From assembly GCF_001908235.1 (NCBI RefSeq), contig NZ_LGHK01000031.1, positions 1 through 34,432 on the forward strand: 34,432 nt of DNA. Direction: 5' to 3'. Made by a program: the position numbers and the translations under genes. Positions 1 through 8,206 of this stretch are shown piece after piece. The notes beneath the pieces are model-generated. The model did no database searches and was not told the origin of the DNA. It saw nothing but the letters and a program-made list of their open reading frames with translations. Within the stretch, counting starts at the first letter, position 1. Each line of letters opens with the position of its first letter. Source of the stretch: Bradyrhizobium sp. NAS96.2. GTDB lineage: Bacteria; Pseudomonadota; Alphaproteobacteria; Rhizobiales; Xanthobacteraceae.

Positions 1-1
1 C

Positions 2-553
2 TCGGGGCAGTCGGCGGCCGTGCGCAGTGGCGTTCGCGCCGCGCGCGGCGCGATCGTGGCAACGCTCGACGGGGACGGCCAGAACGATCCGGCCTTCCTG
101 CCGAACCTGATCGCGGCGATCGAGAGCGGCAACGGCCGGGTCGGCCTCGCGGCGGGCCAGCGGGTCGGCCGCAAGGATACCGGTTTCAAGAAGCTGCAAT
201 CGCGCATCGCCAACACGGTGCGCGGCATCATCCTGCGCGATGGCACCCGCGACACCGGCTGCGGCCTGAAGGCGTTTCCGCGCGAGGTGTTTCTGACGAT
301 GCCCTATTTCGATGGATTGCATCGTTTCCTTCCGGCGCTGGTCCGCCGTGAGGGGCTGGCGATTGCCTATGTCGACGTCGTCGACCGCCCGCGCCATTCC
401 GGCGTGTCGAATTACGGATTCTTCGACCGGCTCTGGATCGGGATCATGGATCTGGCCGGCGTGTGGTGGCTGATCCGCCGCAAGAAGCCGACGCCGGTGG
501 TCACTGAAGTGACCGCCGTCGCTGAAGTGCCGGTCGTCACCGAGGTGAAGTGA
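2..553 (+). CDS. GT2 polyprenyl-phosphate glycosyltransferase, 3' part
   Basis: The reading frame is open from base 2, so the gene begins upstream of the window and only the C-terminal ~183 residues are visible. The segment ATLDGDGQNDP carries the DxD metal/nucleotide-sugar motif of dolichol-phosphate-mannose-synthase-like GT2 enzymes. It is followed by the GCGLKAF and DGLHRFLPAL blocks that recur in this subfamily. Such enzymes load a sugar from a nucleotide donor onto a polyprenyl phosphate at the cytoplasmic membrane face for later transfer to lipid A or other glycans. The tail ends in a hydrophobic stretch (MDLAGVWWLI) and a Val/Thr-rich end. Its TGA overlaps the ATG of the next gene, so the two are probably translationally coupled. 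The pairing resembles rhizobial rgtE/rgtF (dodecaprenyl-phosphate-galacturonate formation), but the sugar cannot be read from the sequence. Confidence 0.85.
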   Translation, partial: SGQSAAVRSGVRAARGAIVATLDGDGQNDPAFLPNLIAAIESGNGRVGLAAGQRVGRKDTGFKKLQSRIANTVRGIILRDGTRDTGCGLKAFPREVFLTMPYFDGLHRFLPALVRREGLAIAYVDVVDRPRHSGVSNYGFFDRLWIGIMDLAGVWWLIRRKKPTPVVTEVTAVAEVPVVTEVK

Positions 554-891
554 TGCTGATTCAGTACGGCCAGGCGCTGAGCGCCTATCTCTACGACGTG
601 TTCATCGCCAAGTTCGATTTCTGGCTGGCGTTCGGCCTCATCGCGCAATTGTTCTTCACGGCGCGCTTTCTCGTGCAGTGGATTTCCAGCGAGCGCGCCG
701 GCCAGAGCGTGGTGCCGATGGCGTTCTGGTTCTTCTCGATGGGCGGCGGTCTGATGACGCTGGTCTACGGGTTCGCCAAGCGCGAACCCGTCATCATCAT
801 CGGGCAGGGCCTCGCCACCCTGATCTACATCCGCAACATCATGCTGATTGTGAAGAACCGCGGAAGCGCATCGAAGACGCTCGACAACTGA
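553..891 (+). CDS. Small LAB_N-domain membrane protein
   Basis: A 112-residue protein with about three hydrophobic segments. It matches the lipid A biosynthesis N-terminal (LAB_N) domain, which is found alone or fused to LpxB; the recognisable block is ARFLVQWISSERAGQSVVP followed by FWFFSMGGGLM and IYIRNIMLI. The ATG at 553 overlaps the TGA of the glycosyltransferase; a GTG one codon earlier is possible but less likely. As a partner of a polyprenyl-phosphate glycosyltransferase it may help move or present the lipid-linked sugar. That role is inferred from context. It lacks any LpxB catalytic domain. Confidence 0.85.
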   Translation: MLIQYGQALSAYLYDVFIAKFDFWLAFGLIAQLFFTARFLVQWISSERAGQSVVPMAFWFFSMGGGLMTLVYGFAKREPVIIIGQGLATLIYIRNIMLIVKNRGSASKTLDN

Positions 892-893
892 CC

Positions 894-916
894 CTCGCCG
901 CCGTCCGTGCGGCGAG
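894..916 (+). terminator. Stem-loop after the GT2/LAB_N genes
   Basis: A perfect 8-bp inverted repeat (894-901 with 909-916) with a 7-nt loop lies directly after the stop codon at 891. It is GC-rich, with no immediate U-run, so it could be an intrinsic terminator of the weak alphaproteobacterial type or an mRNA-stabilising hairpin. Confidence 0.45.
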
Positions 917-1093
917 CGGTATGCTGAGGCTCCTCTTTAGTTTCGACAGATTCCAGCATCCGGCTCGACCCGGCATCAATTGCGGTCGGATCTGAACGAC
1001 GGTCAAACAATCGCCCCAAGGCGCATGGCATCTACGGCCTGTCGTGGGCGTGGCGGCATCCCGAGTCCATGCGCCGAGGGATGAGGGCCGTCG

Positions 1094-2899
1094 ATGACCA
1101 GCCGTGGCGAACCGACCAAAGCGGGTGGTTATCTGTCGCGCGCCAATGAGGTCGCGTTGCTCGACGAACCGCCGCTGACCGGCGAGCGCGGTTTGCCGGA
1201 CCGGCGCGCCGTCAGTATCCGCTGGATGGCGGGGACGGTTCTGATTGGCGCCGCGGCCGTCGCGCTGCTTGGTGGCGCGCTTCGCGGCGCATTTGGCTAT
1301 CGCGCGCGATTCGCAGCAGCGCCGGTCGTTTCGCTTCCGCACTTCACAGGGCAGGTGGTCGACGAGGCGCGGCGCGGCGATCGCCTGGATCGGAGGCCCG
1401 GCCCACAAGGCAATCCCTCAGCGCTCAAGATCGAGCAATTGAGCGATGCCGGCTCGGTCCGTCGATTTACCCGCGTGTCGGCGCGGCTCGCGGAGATCGA
1501 TCCCGAGCCGGAACAGGACCATCGTCGCGAGGTTCCGGCAGGCGGCAAGGACGAGCAGCGCGCGAATTCGCAATTGCTGTCGGAGTTACCGGCCATCATA
1601 CGGGCAGGTCCATCACACCGTGCGCTGCCGGGCCGCACCAGCGCCTATGCGGCCGATGAAGGCGCGCCACATTCGCCTGCGCCGATCGGTGAGGCTGTCA
1701 ACGTCACCAGCCTTCCGAAGTCTCCTTCGGCGCCGCGTCGCCATCGGCACGTCATCATCGCGAGAGCTGGTGACACGCTGTCGGCCATTCTGCGCGCACT
1801 TGCCGCAGCTGCGAAAGATGCGCCGGCGATCCTTGCCGCTTTCCCGTCGCCTGGCGGTCAAGAGACGCTGTCCGGCGGCGAGAAGATCACGATCGTCGAG
1901 CAGAGCGGAGATGCTGCTTCGTCACGCGGCCAAGTCGCGAAAGTGTCGATCGAACGGGCGGACTCCACCGTGGCTGCCGTCGGTCGCACCGATAGCGGCC
2001 AATACCAGGCGATCGCGCCGGAACAGCCGGACATCGCCTTGCGGAGCGAGAGCGCGCTACGCGAGTCGATCGACACGCACTCCGTGCCCGGCGAGACGCT
2101 GCGTGACGGCCTCAACGCGCTTGCGCGCTCCAATCACGTCGATGAGGGGATCGTCGCTGAACTGATGCGGCTGTGTGGCCGCGATTTCGACCTCGACGAG
2201 CCGCTCGGCGACGCCGACGTCGCCAACATCATCTATGCGCCCAACGATATTGGTCAGCCCGAGCTAGTCTTCATCGATTTGACGGCGGGCGGGCAGACGC
2301 GCCGCTACTATCGCTTCACGGCGCCGGACGATGGCAGCTCCGATTTCTACGATGAGGATGGCCAATCCATCACCAAATTCCTGTTGCGCAAGCCGGTCGT
2401 CAGCGGGCGCCTCGGCGACGGTTTCGGCTGGCGCATTCATCCGATCCTTGGCGACCGCCGCTTCCATGAGGGCGTCGATTTTGCAGCCCCCTATGGTTCG
2501 CCGATTGCGGCGGCAGGCGCCGGCGTCGTCGAGACCGAAGGGTTTGAACCCGGATACGGGAAATATATCCGCGTGCGTCACGATCGCGGCTACGAGACGA
2601 CCTATGCCCACATCGCGAGCGTCCCGTCCGGGCTCAAGGTCGGCGACCGCGTTCGTCAGGGCGAGACGATCGCCTATGTCGGATCGACCGGGCTCTCGAC
2701 CGGACCGCACCTCTATTACGAGGTGCGGATCAACGGCCGCAATGTCGATCCGCTCCGGATGAAACTGTCAGGCGGCCGGGTGCTGCAAGGGGATCTCCTT
2801 GGCGCCTTCGACCGGCAGCGCGACAGCATCAACCAGCTCGCTGCCGCATCCGCATTTCCTCAGCCGCAGCGTGGCTCCGAACACCGACCGCCGACGTAG
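1094..2899 (+). CDS. M23-family metallopeptidase-like envelope protein
   Basis: A 601-residue protein with a cytoplasmic N-terminus, one membrane segment at about residues 44-66, a long low-conservation periplasmic linker, two LysM/OapA-like segments (residues ~219-268, with RAGDTLSAIL; ~328-385, with VPGETLRDGL) and a C-terminal M23 (LytM/peptidase_M23) domain at ~435-555. In the M23 domain HEGVD (H458, D462) and H506 are present, but the usual HxH is H539-L-Y541. Active members cleave peptidoglycan cross-bridges, while degenerate ones (EnvC/NlpD type) activate amidases. It could therefore be a hydrolase or a regulator. The ATG at 1094 has a GAGGG-rich purine stretch upstream. The gene is convergent with the Na/Pi transporter, with a gap of only 21 bases. 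Confidence 0.85.
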   Translation: MTSRGEPTKAGGYLSRANEVALLDEPPLTGERGLPDRRAVSIRWMAGTVLIGAAAVALLGGALRGAFGYRARFAAAPVVSLPHFTGQVVDEARRGDRLDRRPGPQGNPSALKIEQLSDAGSVRRFTRVSARLAEIDPEPEQDHRREVPAGGKDEQRANSQLLSELPAIIRAGPSHRALPGRTSAYAADEGAPHSPAPIGEAVNVTSLPKSPSAPRRHRHVIIARAGDTLSAILRALAAAAKDAPAILAAFPSPGGQETLSGGEKITIVEQSGDAASSRGQVAKVSIERADSTVAAVGRTDSGQYQAIAPEQPDIALRSESALRESIDTHSVPGETLRDGLNALARSNHVDEGIVAELMRLCGRDFDLDEPLGDADVANIIYAPNDIGQPELVFIDLTAGGQTRRYYRFTAPDDGSSDFYDEDGQSITKFLLRKPVVSGRLGDGFGWRIHPILGDRRFHEGVDFAAPYGSPIAAAGAGVVETEGFEPGYGKYIRVRHDRGYETTYAHIASVPSGLKVGDRVRQGETIAYVGSTGLSTGPHLYYEVRINGRNVDPLRMKLSGGRVLQGDLLGAFDRQRDSINQLAAASAFPQPQRGSEHRPPT

Positions 2900-2920
2900 C
2901 GCGGATCACAGCTCGTTCGA

Positions 2921-4603
2921 TCAGGGCCGCCCGGGCGCGGGAAGCTCGGCCGCCTCCACCGCATTCGCGCGATCGGTCGAGGTCTCGCCGGCGGCGTCGA
3001 GCACGGGATAGGCGACCGAGCAGATGTGCGAATGGATGCGGCGAAGATCGCGCAGCACGTCGAGATGCAGCGAAGTGGTCTCGATGGTCTCGGGCCGGCC
3101 TTCACGCAGCCGCTCCAGATGGCGCTCGACGGCGGCAAGCTCCGCCGCGCGCAGCGCAGCCTTCTCCGTGAGCAGCCGGCGCGCCTCGTTTGCATCCCCC
3201 GACATGAACACGCCGAAGGCGATCCGCAGCGAGTCGATCGTGCGTTTATGGAACGCCGACAATTCCTCGGCGCCTTCGGCGGAGAATTGCAGGCGATGCT
3301 TGATCTTCTTGGTCGCAAGCTCGCTCAGGTTCTTGTCGATGATGTCGCCGATGTGCTCGAGGTTGATCGCGAACGCGACGATCTCCATGGCGCGCTGACC
3401 CTCGCGCTCGTCCAGGCTGCCGCGGGTGAGTTTGGTCACGTAAAGCTTGATCGCCTCATTCAGCCGGTCGACGATGTTGTCCATCTTCGACACCTGGTCG
3501 ACCAAAGCGCGATCGTTGGTCAGCATTGCCGCCATCACCTTGCGCAACATCGCCTCGGTGTGGTCGCCCATATGCAGCACCTCGCGCGCGGCATCGGCCA
3601 GCGCGAGCGAAGGCGTCTCCAGCGCGCTCTCGTCGAGATAGCGCGGCCGTGACGGATCGGTCTCCTGTGCCCGCTTGGGCAACAGGCGCTCGAGCAGACG
3701 CGCCATGTGGTCGAGCACGCCGATGAACAGCAGCGCGGTCGCAACGTTGAAGGCGATGTGGAACAGCGCGGTCGCCTTGGCGAGATCGGGCTGCCAAGCG
3801 TAGATGGTCTCCGTGATCGGGCGCAGGAACGGCGCCACCAGCAGGATGCCGACGACACGGTTGACGAGGTTGCCGACCGGCAGCCGGTAGCTCGCCGGAT
3901 TGTCGCGCCGTGCGCCCTCCATCAACGGATTGACGGCGCTGCCGAGGTTGGCGCCGAGCACCAGCGCGAACGCGGCATAGGGGGAGATGAACTGGGAATA
4001 GGCCAGCGACATCACCAGCAGCACGCTGGCGACGCTGGAATGGACCAGCCAGGTCACGACCGCGCCGATCAGGATGCAGAGCACGGGATCGCCGGTGATC
4101 GCGTTCAGGAACACGCGCACGCCCGGGGCATTCTCGGCCGGCGCCATCGTATCGAGCAGGATATGCAGCGCGAGCAGCATCAGGCCGAGGCCGATCGAGA
4201 CGCGGCCGAGATCCTTGATCCGGGAGCGCGGCCCGCTGCGGAATGCGACGAGGCCGACAATGAATAGCACCGGCGCCACTGCCGCGACGTTGAACGACAG
4301 CACCTGCACGATCAGCGTGGTGCCGATATTGGCGCCAAGCATGATTGCAAGCGCCGGCACCAGGCTGACGATCTCCTCGGCGGCGAAGGAACTGGTGATC
4401 AGGGCGGTCGCGGTCGAGCTCTGGAGCAGGGCGGTCAGGCCGAGTCCGGCGCCAAGCGCGGTGAACCGGTTGCGCAGCGCTCTCGCCAGCAGCAGCCGCA
4501 AATCGGGCCCGAAGGCCCGCAGGATCCCGCTATGGACCATGTGCAGGCCCCACAGCAGGAGCGCGACGCCCCCCATCAGATCAAGCAGAACAAGACTTCC
4601 CAT
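2921..4603 (-). CDS. Na/Pi cotransporter family protein
   Basis: A 560-residue inner-membrane protein with two parts. The N-terminal ~320 residues form the duplicated Na_Pi_cotrans (PF02690) transport core, with the signature QSSTAT at residues 61-66, a GANIGTT block, and a second half carrying HSSVAS and GANLGSAVNP. The C-terminal ~230 residues are charged and helical, resembling the PhoU domain common in bacterial members (NptA/YjbB type). The family couples sodium to phosphate movement; some bacterial members export phosphate. I chose the ATG at 4603 because AGGA lies a few bases upstream; a TTG seven codons earlier would extend the frame to 4624. Confidence 0.9.
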   Translation of the reverse strand: MGSLVLLDLMGGVALLLWGLHMVHSGILRAFGPDLRLLLARALRNRFTALGAGLGLTALLQSSTATALITSSFAAEEIVSLVPALAIMLGANIGTTLIVQVLSFNVAAVAPVLFIVGLVAFRSGPRSRIKDLGRVSIGLGLMLLALHILLDTMAPAENAPGVRVFLNAITGDPVLCILIGAVVTWLVHSSVASVLLVMSLAYSQFISPYAAFALVLGANLGSAVNPLMEGARRDNPASYRLPVGNLVNRVVGILLVAPFLRPITETIYAWQPDLAKATALFHIAFNVATALLFIGVLDHMARLLERLLPKRAQETDPSRPRYLDESALETPSLALADAAREVLHMGDHTEAMLRKVMAAMLTNDRALVDQVSKMDNIVDRLNEAIKLYVTKLTRGSLDEREGQRAMEIVAFAINLEHIGDIIDKNLSELATKKIKHRLQFSAEGAEELSAFHKRTIDSLRIAFGVFMSGDANEARRLLTEKAALRAAELAAVERHLERLREGRPETIETTSLHLDVLRDLRRIHSHICSVAYPVLDAAGETSTDRANAVEAAELPAPGRP

Positions 4604-4935
4604 ACGTCCTGGATATCCCGGCAAATTCGAGTCGAAGGGGTCACGCTATAGAGCCAATTGGCCCGCGATCAACCCCTTTGTTCCCGCTGGAATCGAAGGG
4701 AGGGAAGAGGTTGCAACGAAACAGGCTGGCCGATTGTGGCGCCTTGCTCCGGGTCCGGACGGCCCTAAACCCCGGGCCAGTCCCTTGGCTCAGATCTGAT
4801 GGCGACGGGGCGAGCCCGGTAAACGAATCCTAGAGATGACCGTTCAATTGCGATGGGATCCGCTAGGCAGTTCCCAATCTTTCCCCGCTATGAAGGTGGA
4901 AACGAGAGGCTGTCCAGCAAGGCTTGGGGATCAGG
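4604..4935. other. Intergenic region between Na/Pi transporter and PilZ gene
   Basis: A 332-base divergent region. I see no convincing gene. It holds a candidate promoter for the transporter near its left end, and a purine-rich GGGGA just before the PilZ start. The rest is unassigned. Confidence 0.5.
4645..4672 (-). promoter_or_regulatory. Candidate sigma-70-type promoter of the Na/Pi transporter
   Basis: On the minus strand TTGATC (4672-4667) is followed after 16 bases by TATAGC (4650-4645), about 40 bases upstream of the ATG at 4603. It is a consensus match only, with no experimental support. Confidence 0.35.
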
Positions 4936-5181
4936 ATGTTTGTCAATCGCCGCAAGAGCGAACGCCGTGAGTGCCGGAGCGTCGCCAAAATTCAATTGGG
5001 CACAGGGTCGTTGCCGCGTGACTGCATGATCACCGACATCTCGGCCGGTGGCGTCAAGGTGATCGCCGAATATATCGAGATACCGCCGGAATTCACCATC
5101 ATCCTGTCGAGCGGCAGTCCGCGTCAGTGCCGCCTGGCCTGGCGGATCGGGCACGAGTTCGGCGCTCAGTTCGTCGACTGA
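4936..5181 (+). CDS. PilZ domain protein (c-di-GMP binding)
   Basis: An 81-residue protein that is a single PilZ domain. The N-terminal arginine-rich motif (RRKSERR, residues 5-11) and the D34-I-S-A-G-G39 motif are both present, which are the two elements that clamp c-di-GMP. It should therefore be a ligand-competent cytoplasmic sensor. Its target cannot be told, but the next genes are for Tad pilus assembly, which would fit surface-attachment control. The ATG at 4936 follows GGGGA at a good spacing; an upstream TTG at 4924 is a poorer start. Confidence 0.9.
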   Translation: MFVNRRKSERRECRSVAKIQLGTGSLPRDCMITDISAGGVKVIAEYIEIPPEFTIILSSGSPRQCRLAWRIGHEFGAQFVD

Positions 5182-5214
5182 TCAGGCCGCAGGGCCGGTG
5201 GCCAGCCCGGCACG

Positions 5215-5235
5215 CCGGCCCCGCTTCGGGGCCGG
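5215..5235 (+). terminator. GC-rich hairpin after the PilZ gene
   Basis: Arms CCGGCCCC (5215-5222) and GGGGCCGG (5228-5235) pair perfectly, and one further G-C pair leaves a CTT loop. It begins 33 bases after the PilZ stop. No U-run follows, so it is a terminator candidate rather than a certain one. Confidence 0.55.
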
Positions 5236-5257
5236 ATGACGGCGAGATGATGGCATC

Positions 5258-5280
5258 CTTAACCGGAACTTAGGGTTAAG
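5258..5280 (+). promoter_or_regulatory. Palindrome with CtrA-like half sites upstream of tadD
   Basis: CTTAACC (5258-5264) and GGTTAAG (5274-5280) form a 7-bp inverted repeat with a 9-base spacer. The left part also reads TTAA-N7-TTAG, one base off the CtrA consensus TTAA-N7-TTAA. It sits 42 bases before the likely tadD ATG. If the GTG at 5283 were the true start, the site would abut it. Confidence 0.4.
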
Positions 5281-5321
5281 CTGTGAGCATCCCGGAACCT
5301 TCGCTGTTCCGAGTCTCGTTG

Positions 5322-6146
5322 ATGCCTGAGAAACTAACCCGACCTTCCGGCCGCATGCACCGCCTTGCCGGCTCGGTATCTGCCGCGATCCTGCTGATCG
5401 GGCTGTCCGCCTGTCAGACCTCGGGTCCGTCCGACATCACCGGGTCATTGGGCGAAACGGCGGAGGCCACGCCGGCTCCCGCAGATCCCCGGCGCGACAT
5501 TGCGACCTATCACGAGCGCGTCCGTGCCAACCCGAAAGACACCGATGCCGCGCTGAAATACGCCCGGGCGCTTCGCGCCACCGGCCAGCGGGCGCAGGCG
5601 GTCGCCGTCATGGAGCAGGCGGTGCTGGCGCAGCCCAGCAACAAGGCACTGCTCGCCGGCTACGGACGGGCGCTCGCCGACAACGGCAATTTCCAGCAGG
5701 CATTCGACGTGCTCGGGCGCGCCCACACCCCGGAAGACCCGGACTGGCGCATCCTGTCGGCGCAAGGCGCCGTGCTCGACCAACTCGAGCGCCACGACGA
5801 GGCCCGCCAATATTATGCGAGCGCCCTCAAGATCGTGCCCGATGATGCCTCGGTGCTTTCCAATCTCGGCCTGTCCTACCTGCTGTCGAAAGATCTGCCG
5901 AAGGCTGAGGAGACGCTGCGTCGTGCCCGGGAGCGCGCACCTGGCGACATGCGGGTACGCACCAATCTCGCCGTCGTGGTTGGCCTGGAGGGCCGCCAGG
6001 CGGAGGCGGAAACCATCATGAAGGCCGATCTGCCGCCGGAACAAGGCTCGGCCAATATCGCCGCGCTGAAGCGGCTGTTGGCGCGCAGGGACGCGAGCCG
6101 CACCGACGCCGACAAGATCCCGGTCGCGGCCAGCCGTCGCGACTAG
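5322..6146 (+). CDS. tadD: TadD-like TPR lipoprotein (Flp pilus assembly)
   Basis: A 274-residue secreted lipoprotein. The signal peptide ends in a lipobox LSAC with Cys31. The mature part is made of tandem tetratricopeptide repeats (roughly residues 60-230), readable from the regular A/G/Y/F spacing and motifs such as DTDAALKYARALRATGQ. TadD is the pilotin-like outer-membrane lipoprotein of the Tad/Flp secretion machine, needed for secretin assembly or localisation. The start is uncertain: ATG 5322 gives a normal n-region; GTG 5283 and ATG 5355 are alternatives in the same frame. It is convergent with cpaE, 24 bases away, which supports the TadD assignment, though TPR lipoproteins are common and the name is context-based. 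Confidence 0.75.
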   Translation: MPEKLTRPSGRMHRLAGSVSAAILLIGLSACQTSGPSDITGSLGETAEATPAPADPRRDIATYHERVRANPKDTDAALKYARALRATGQRAQAVAVMEQAVLAQPSNKALLAGYGRALADNGNFQQAFDVLGRAHTPEDPDWRILSAQGAVLDQLERHDEARQYYASALKIVPDDASVLSNLGLSYLLSKDLPKAEETLRRARERAPGDMRVRTNLAVVVGLEGRQAEAETIMKADLPPEQGSANIAALKRLLARRDASRTDADKIPVAASRRD

Positions 6147-6170
6147 GCCAGTCAGCGCCTCACATTCGGG

Positions 6171-7439
6171 TTAGCCCGCAGCGCGGCGTCCATCGCTGCG
6201 GCGCGGCTGCAGCTTCTTGAGGATCGGCGACAGGAACGATTCGCGCGTCTCGGCAAGATCAGGGCGACCGGTCAGGCGCTGCGCGATCTGCAGGAAGGTC
6301 TTTGTGGTGCGGTGACGCGCGGAGACTTCCGCGATCATCTGGCCGTTGTTGGCGGCCTCACCGAACAGCCTGCAATCGAACGGGATGGCCGCGATCGGCT
6401 GGCTCTCGATGGTCTTGGCGAAGTCCTTGACCTCGATCTCGGGTCGCTTCGACATGCCGACCTGGTTCAGGCAATAGAGCGGCGGGCGGTCGTTGGGACG
6501 CGCGGTCCGCAGCATGTTCATCATGTTCTTGGTATTGCGCATGTTGGCGAGGTCGGGTTCGGCGACGATCAGGATATCGTCGGCGCCGATCAGCACGCGT
6601 TTGGTCCAGGCGGTCCACTGATGCGGAACGTCAAGCACGATGCAGGACATGGTCATGCGCATCGTATCGAAGATCGCATCGAATGCCTCGGCGCCGAAAT
6701 CGTAGACCTGATCGAGCGTGGCCGGCGCCGCCAGCAGGCTGAGGTGATCGCCGCATTTTGCCAGCAGGCGCTCCATGAAGGCGCTGTCCGGACGCTCCGG
6801 TGAGAAGACCGCGTTGGCGATGCCCTGTACCGGATCCTGATTGTAGTCGAGGCCGGCGGTGCCGAAGGCGAGGTCGAGATCGACGACAACCGAATCCAGC
6901 CCGAGGTCGCGCGCGATGGTCCAGGCGACATTGTGGGCAATGGTTGAGGCGCCGACGCCGCCCTTGGCGCCCGCGACCGCGATCAGGCGGCCGACCGAGA
7001 CCGCTTCAGAGGACGAGAACAGGCCGCAGATCGAGCGCACAATGTCGAGCACCTTGACCGGCCCGACCACGTAGTCGTTGACGCCGCGCCGGACCAATTC
7101 GCGATACGGCGCAGTCTCGCCGGGCGCGCCGAGCACGACGACGCGGGTGCCGGGATCGCAGACCGTCGCGAGCTCGTCGAGGGCGGCGAGCAAATCGGTG
7201 TCCGGCTCGGTCTCCAGCATGATGACATTGGGCGTCGGCGCCTTGTGATAGGCATCGATGGCCGCGGCGATGCCGCCCATATGGACGGAGAGGTGAGCCT
7301 TGGCGAGCCGGCGGTCGTCGGCGGCGGCGCGCGCCGTGGTGGCGGTCGCGACGCTGGCGCAGAACGCCTGCACGGAAATCCGCGGTGCCGGCGCGATGTG
7401 GTCGTTGGTGTGCTGTGGCTCGTCTTGTTGTTCGGTCAT
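6171..7439 (-). CDS. cpaE: CpaE/TadZ-like pilus localisation ATPase
   Basis: A 422-residue cytoplasmic protein. Residues ~70-145 look like an atypical receiver domain (VVVLGAP, NDYVVGPV), and residues ~150-400 form a ParA/MinD-like domain with KGGVGAS at 159-165 and the switch-type motif VVVDLDLAFG at 184-193. CpaE/TadZ marks the cell pole and recruits the Tad pilus machine. In this P-loop the signature Lys159 is kept, but the Lys normally before the final Ser/Thr is Ala. The ATG overlaps the TGA of cpaD (ATGA), and the gene is the last of a cpaB-C-D-E operon. Confidence 0.9.
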   Translation of the reverse strand: MTEQQDEPQHTNDHIAPAPRISVQAFCASVATATTARAAADDRRLAKAHLSVHMGGIAAAIDAYHKAPTPNVIMLETEPDTDLLAALDELATVCDPGTRVVVLGAPGETAPYRELVRRGVNDYVVGPVKVLDIVRSICGLFSSSEAVSVGRLIAVAGAKGGVGASTIAHNVAWTIARDLGLDSVVVDLDLAFGTAGLDYNQDPVQGIANAVFSPERPDSAFMERLLAKCGDHLSLLAAPATLDQVYDFGAEAFDAIFDTMRMTMSCIVLDVPHQWTAWTKRVLIGADDILIVAEPDLANMRNTKNMMNMLRTARPNDRPPLYCLNQVGMSKRPEIEVKDFAKTIESQPIAAIPFDCRLFGEAANNGQMIAEVSARHRTTKTFLQIAQRLTGRPDLAETRESFLSPILKKLQPRRSDGRRAAG

Positions 7440-8176
7440 TTCCCGGCGTCGCTCAGCTTGGCTCTATCGGCTTCAGGGTATGTGGTCGCGGTCGTCTCAC
7501 CCTTGCTGTATTTCTGGAACGCGATCGACCGGCGCGGGGTGTAGGATGCAGTCTCGGTCCGCGGCTGTTCGAGGTCGGACGGATTGGCGACCATCGCAGC
7601 CAGATTGCGCTGGGTGGCGCAGCCGAAATTGTCCCACTGCTTGTTCTCGTTGTAGCTCGGATTGTAGATCGAGGGGCCAAGGTCGGCCGGCCATACGCCG
7701 CAGGGCCCGGCGACCGCGGCCATCTTCGGATAGCTGAGGCGGATGGTCGGCAGCGCGCGCGGGTCGTCGAGGCGGTAGGAGCGCCTGGTGATGGCATGGG
7801 CGGGCACGCCCATCGACGCCAGCACGCCGTGGATTTCCTGATACACCGCCTGTGCCGAGCGCGCGTTCGCGGTGTCGGCGGGCACGTCGATCGCGATCGC
7901 GCCGGTGCCTTCGCGGCGCCAGCTGCGGGCGAGCCCCATGACGTCGTCGCGCTGGGTTTCGGTGAGATTGCCACGGGCGCGGCCGACGAACACGACGATC
8001 GATTGTTCGCCCTCGGTGACTGCGATCGGATGCCGTTGCCGGTAGTCGTCGGGCACGGTGCCGGTAACGACATCGCCCGTCAGATTGCAGCCGCCGAGCG
8101 CGATCGCCGTGGTGACGAGCGCGCCGAACAGCGAGAACGTCCTCGCGTGACCTGCTTGTGTGTTGCGTGTCGTCAT
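7436..8176 (-). CDS. cpaD: CpaD pilus assembly lipoprotein
   Basis: A 246-residue protein. The signal sequence ends in the lipobox ALGGC (Cys30), so it is a likely lipoprotein. The family is recognised by the CpaD C-terminal block GCATQRNLAAMVANPSDL and the CGVWPADLG segment. CpaD is an outer-membrane or periplasmic component of the Tad/Cpa pilus, working with the CpaC secretin. The ATG at 8176 has a strong GGGGGA ribosome-binding site just upstream; a TTG at 8188 is in frame but weaker. It overlaps cpaE by four bases. Confidence 0.9.
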   Translation of the reverse strand: MTTRNTQAGHARTFSLFGALVTTAIALGGCNLTGDVVTGTVPDDYRQRHPIAVTEGEQSIVVFVGRARGNLTETQRDDVMGLARSWRREGTGAIAIDVPADTANARSAQAVYQEIHGVLASMGVPAHAITRRSYRLDDPRALPTIRLSYPKMAAVAGPCGVWPADLGPSIYNPSYNENKQWDNFGCATQRNLAAMVANPSDLEQPRTETASYTPRRSIAFQKYSKGETTATTYPEADRAKLSDAGK

Positions 8177-8206
8177 AGGATCCCCCAACCCCTTCAGGTC
8201 CGCGCC

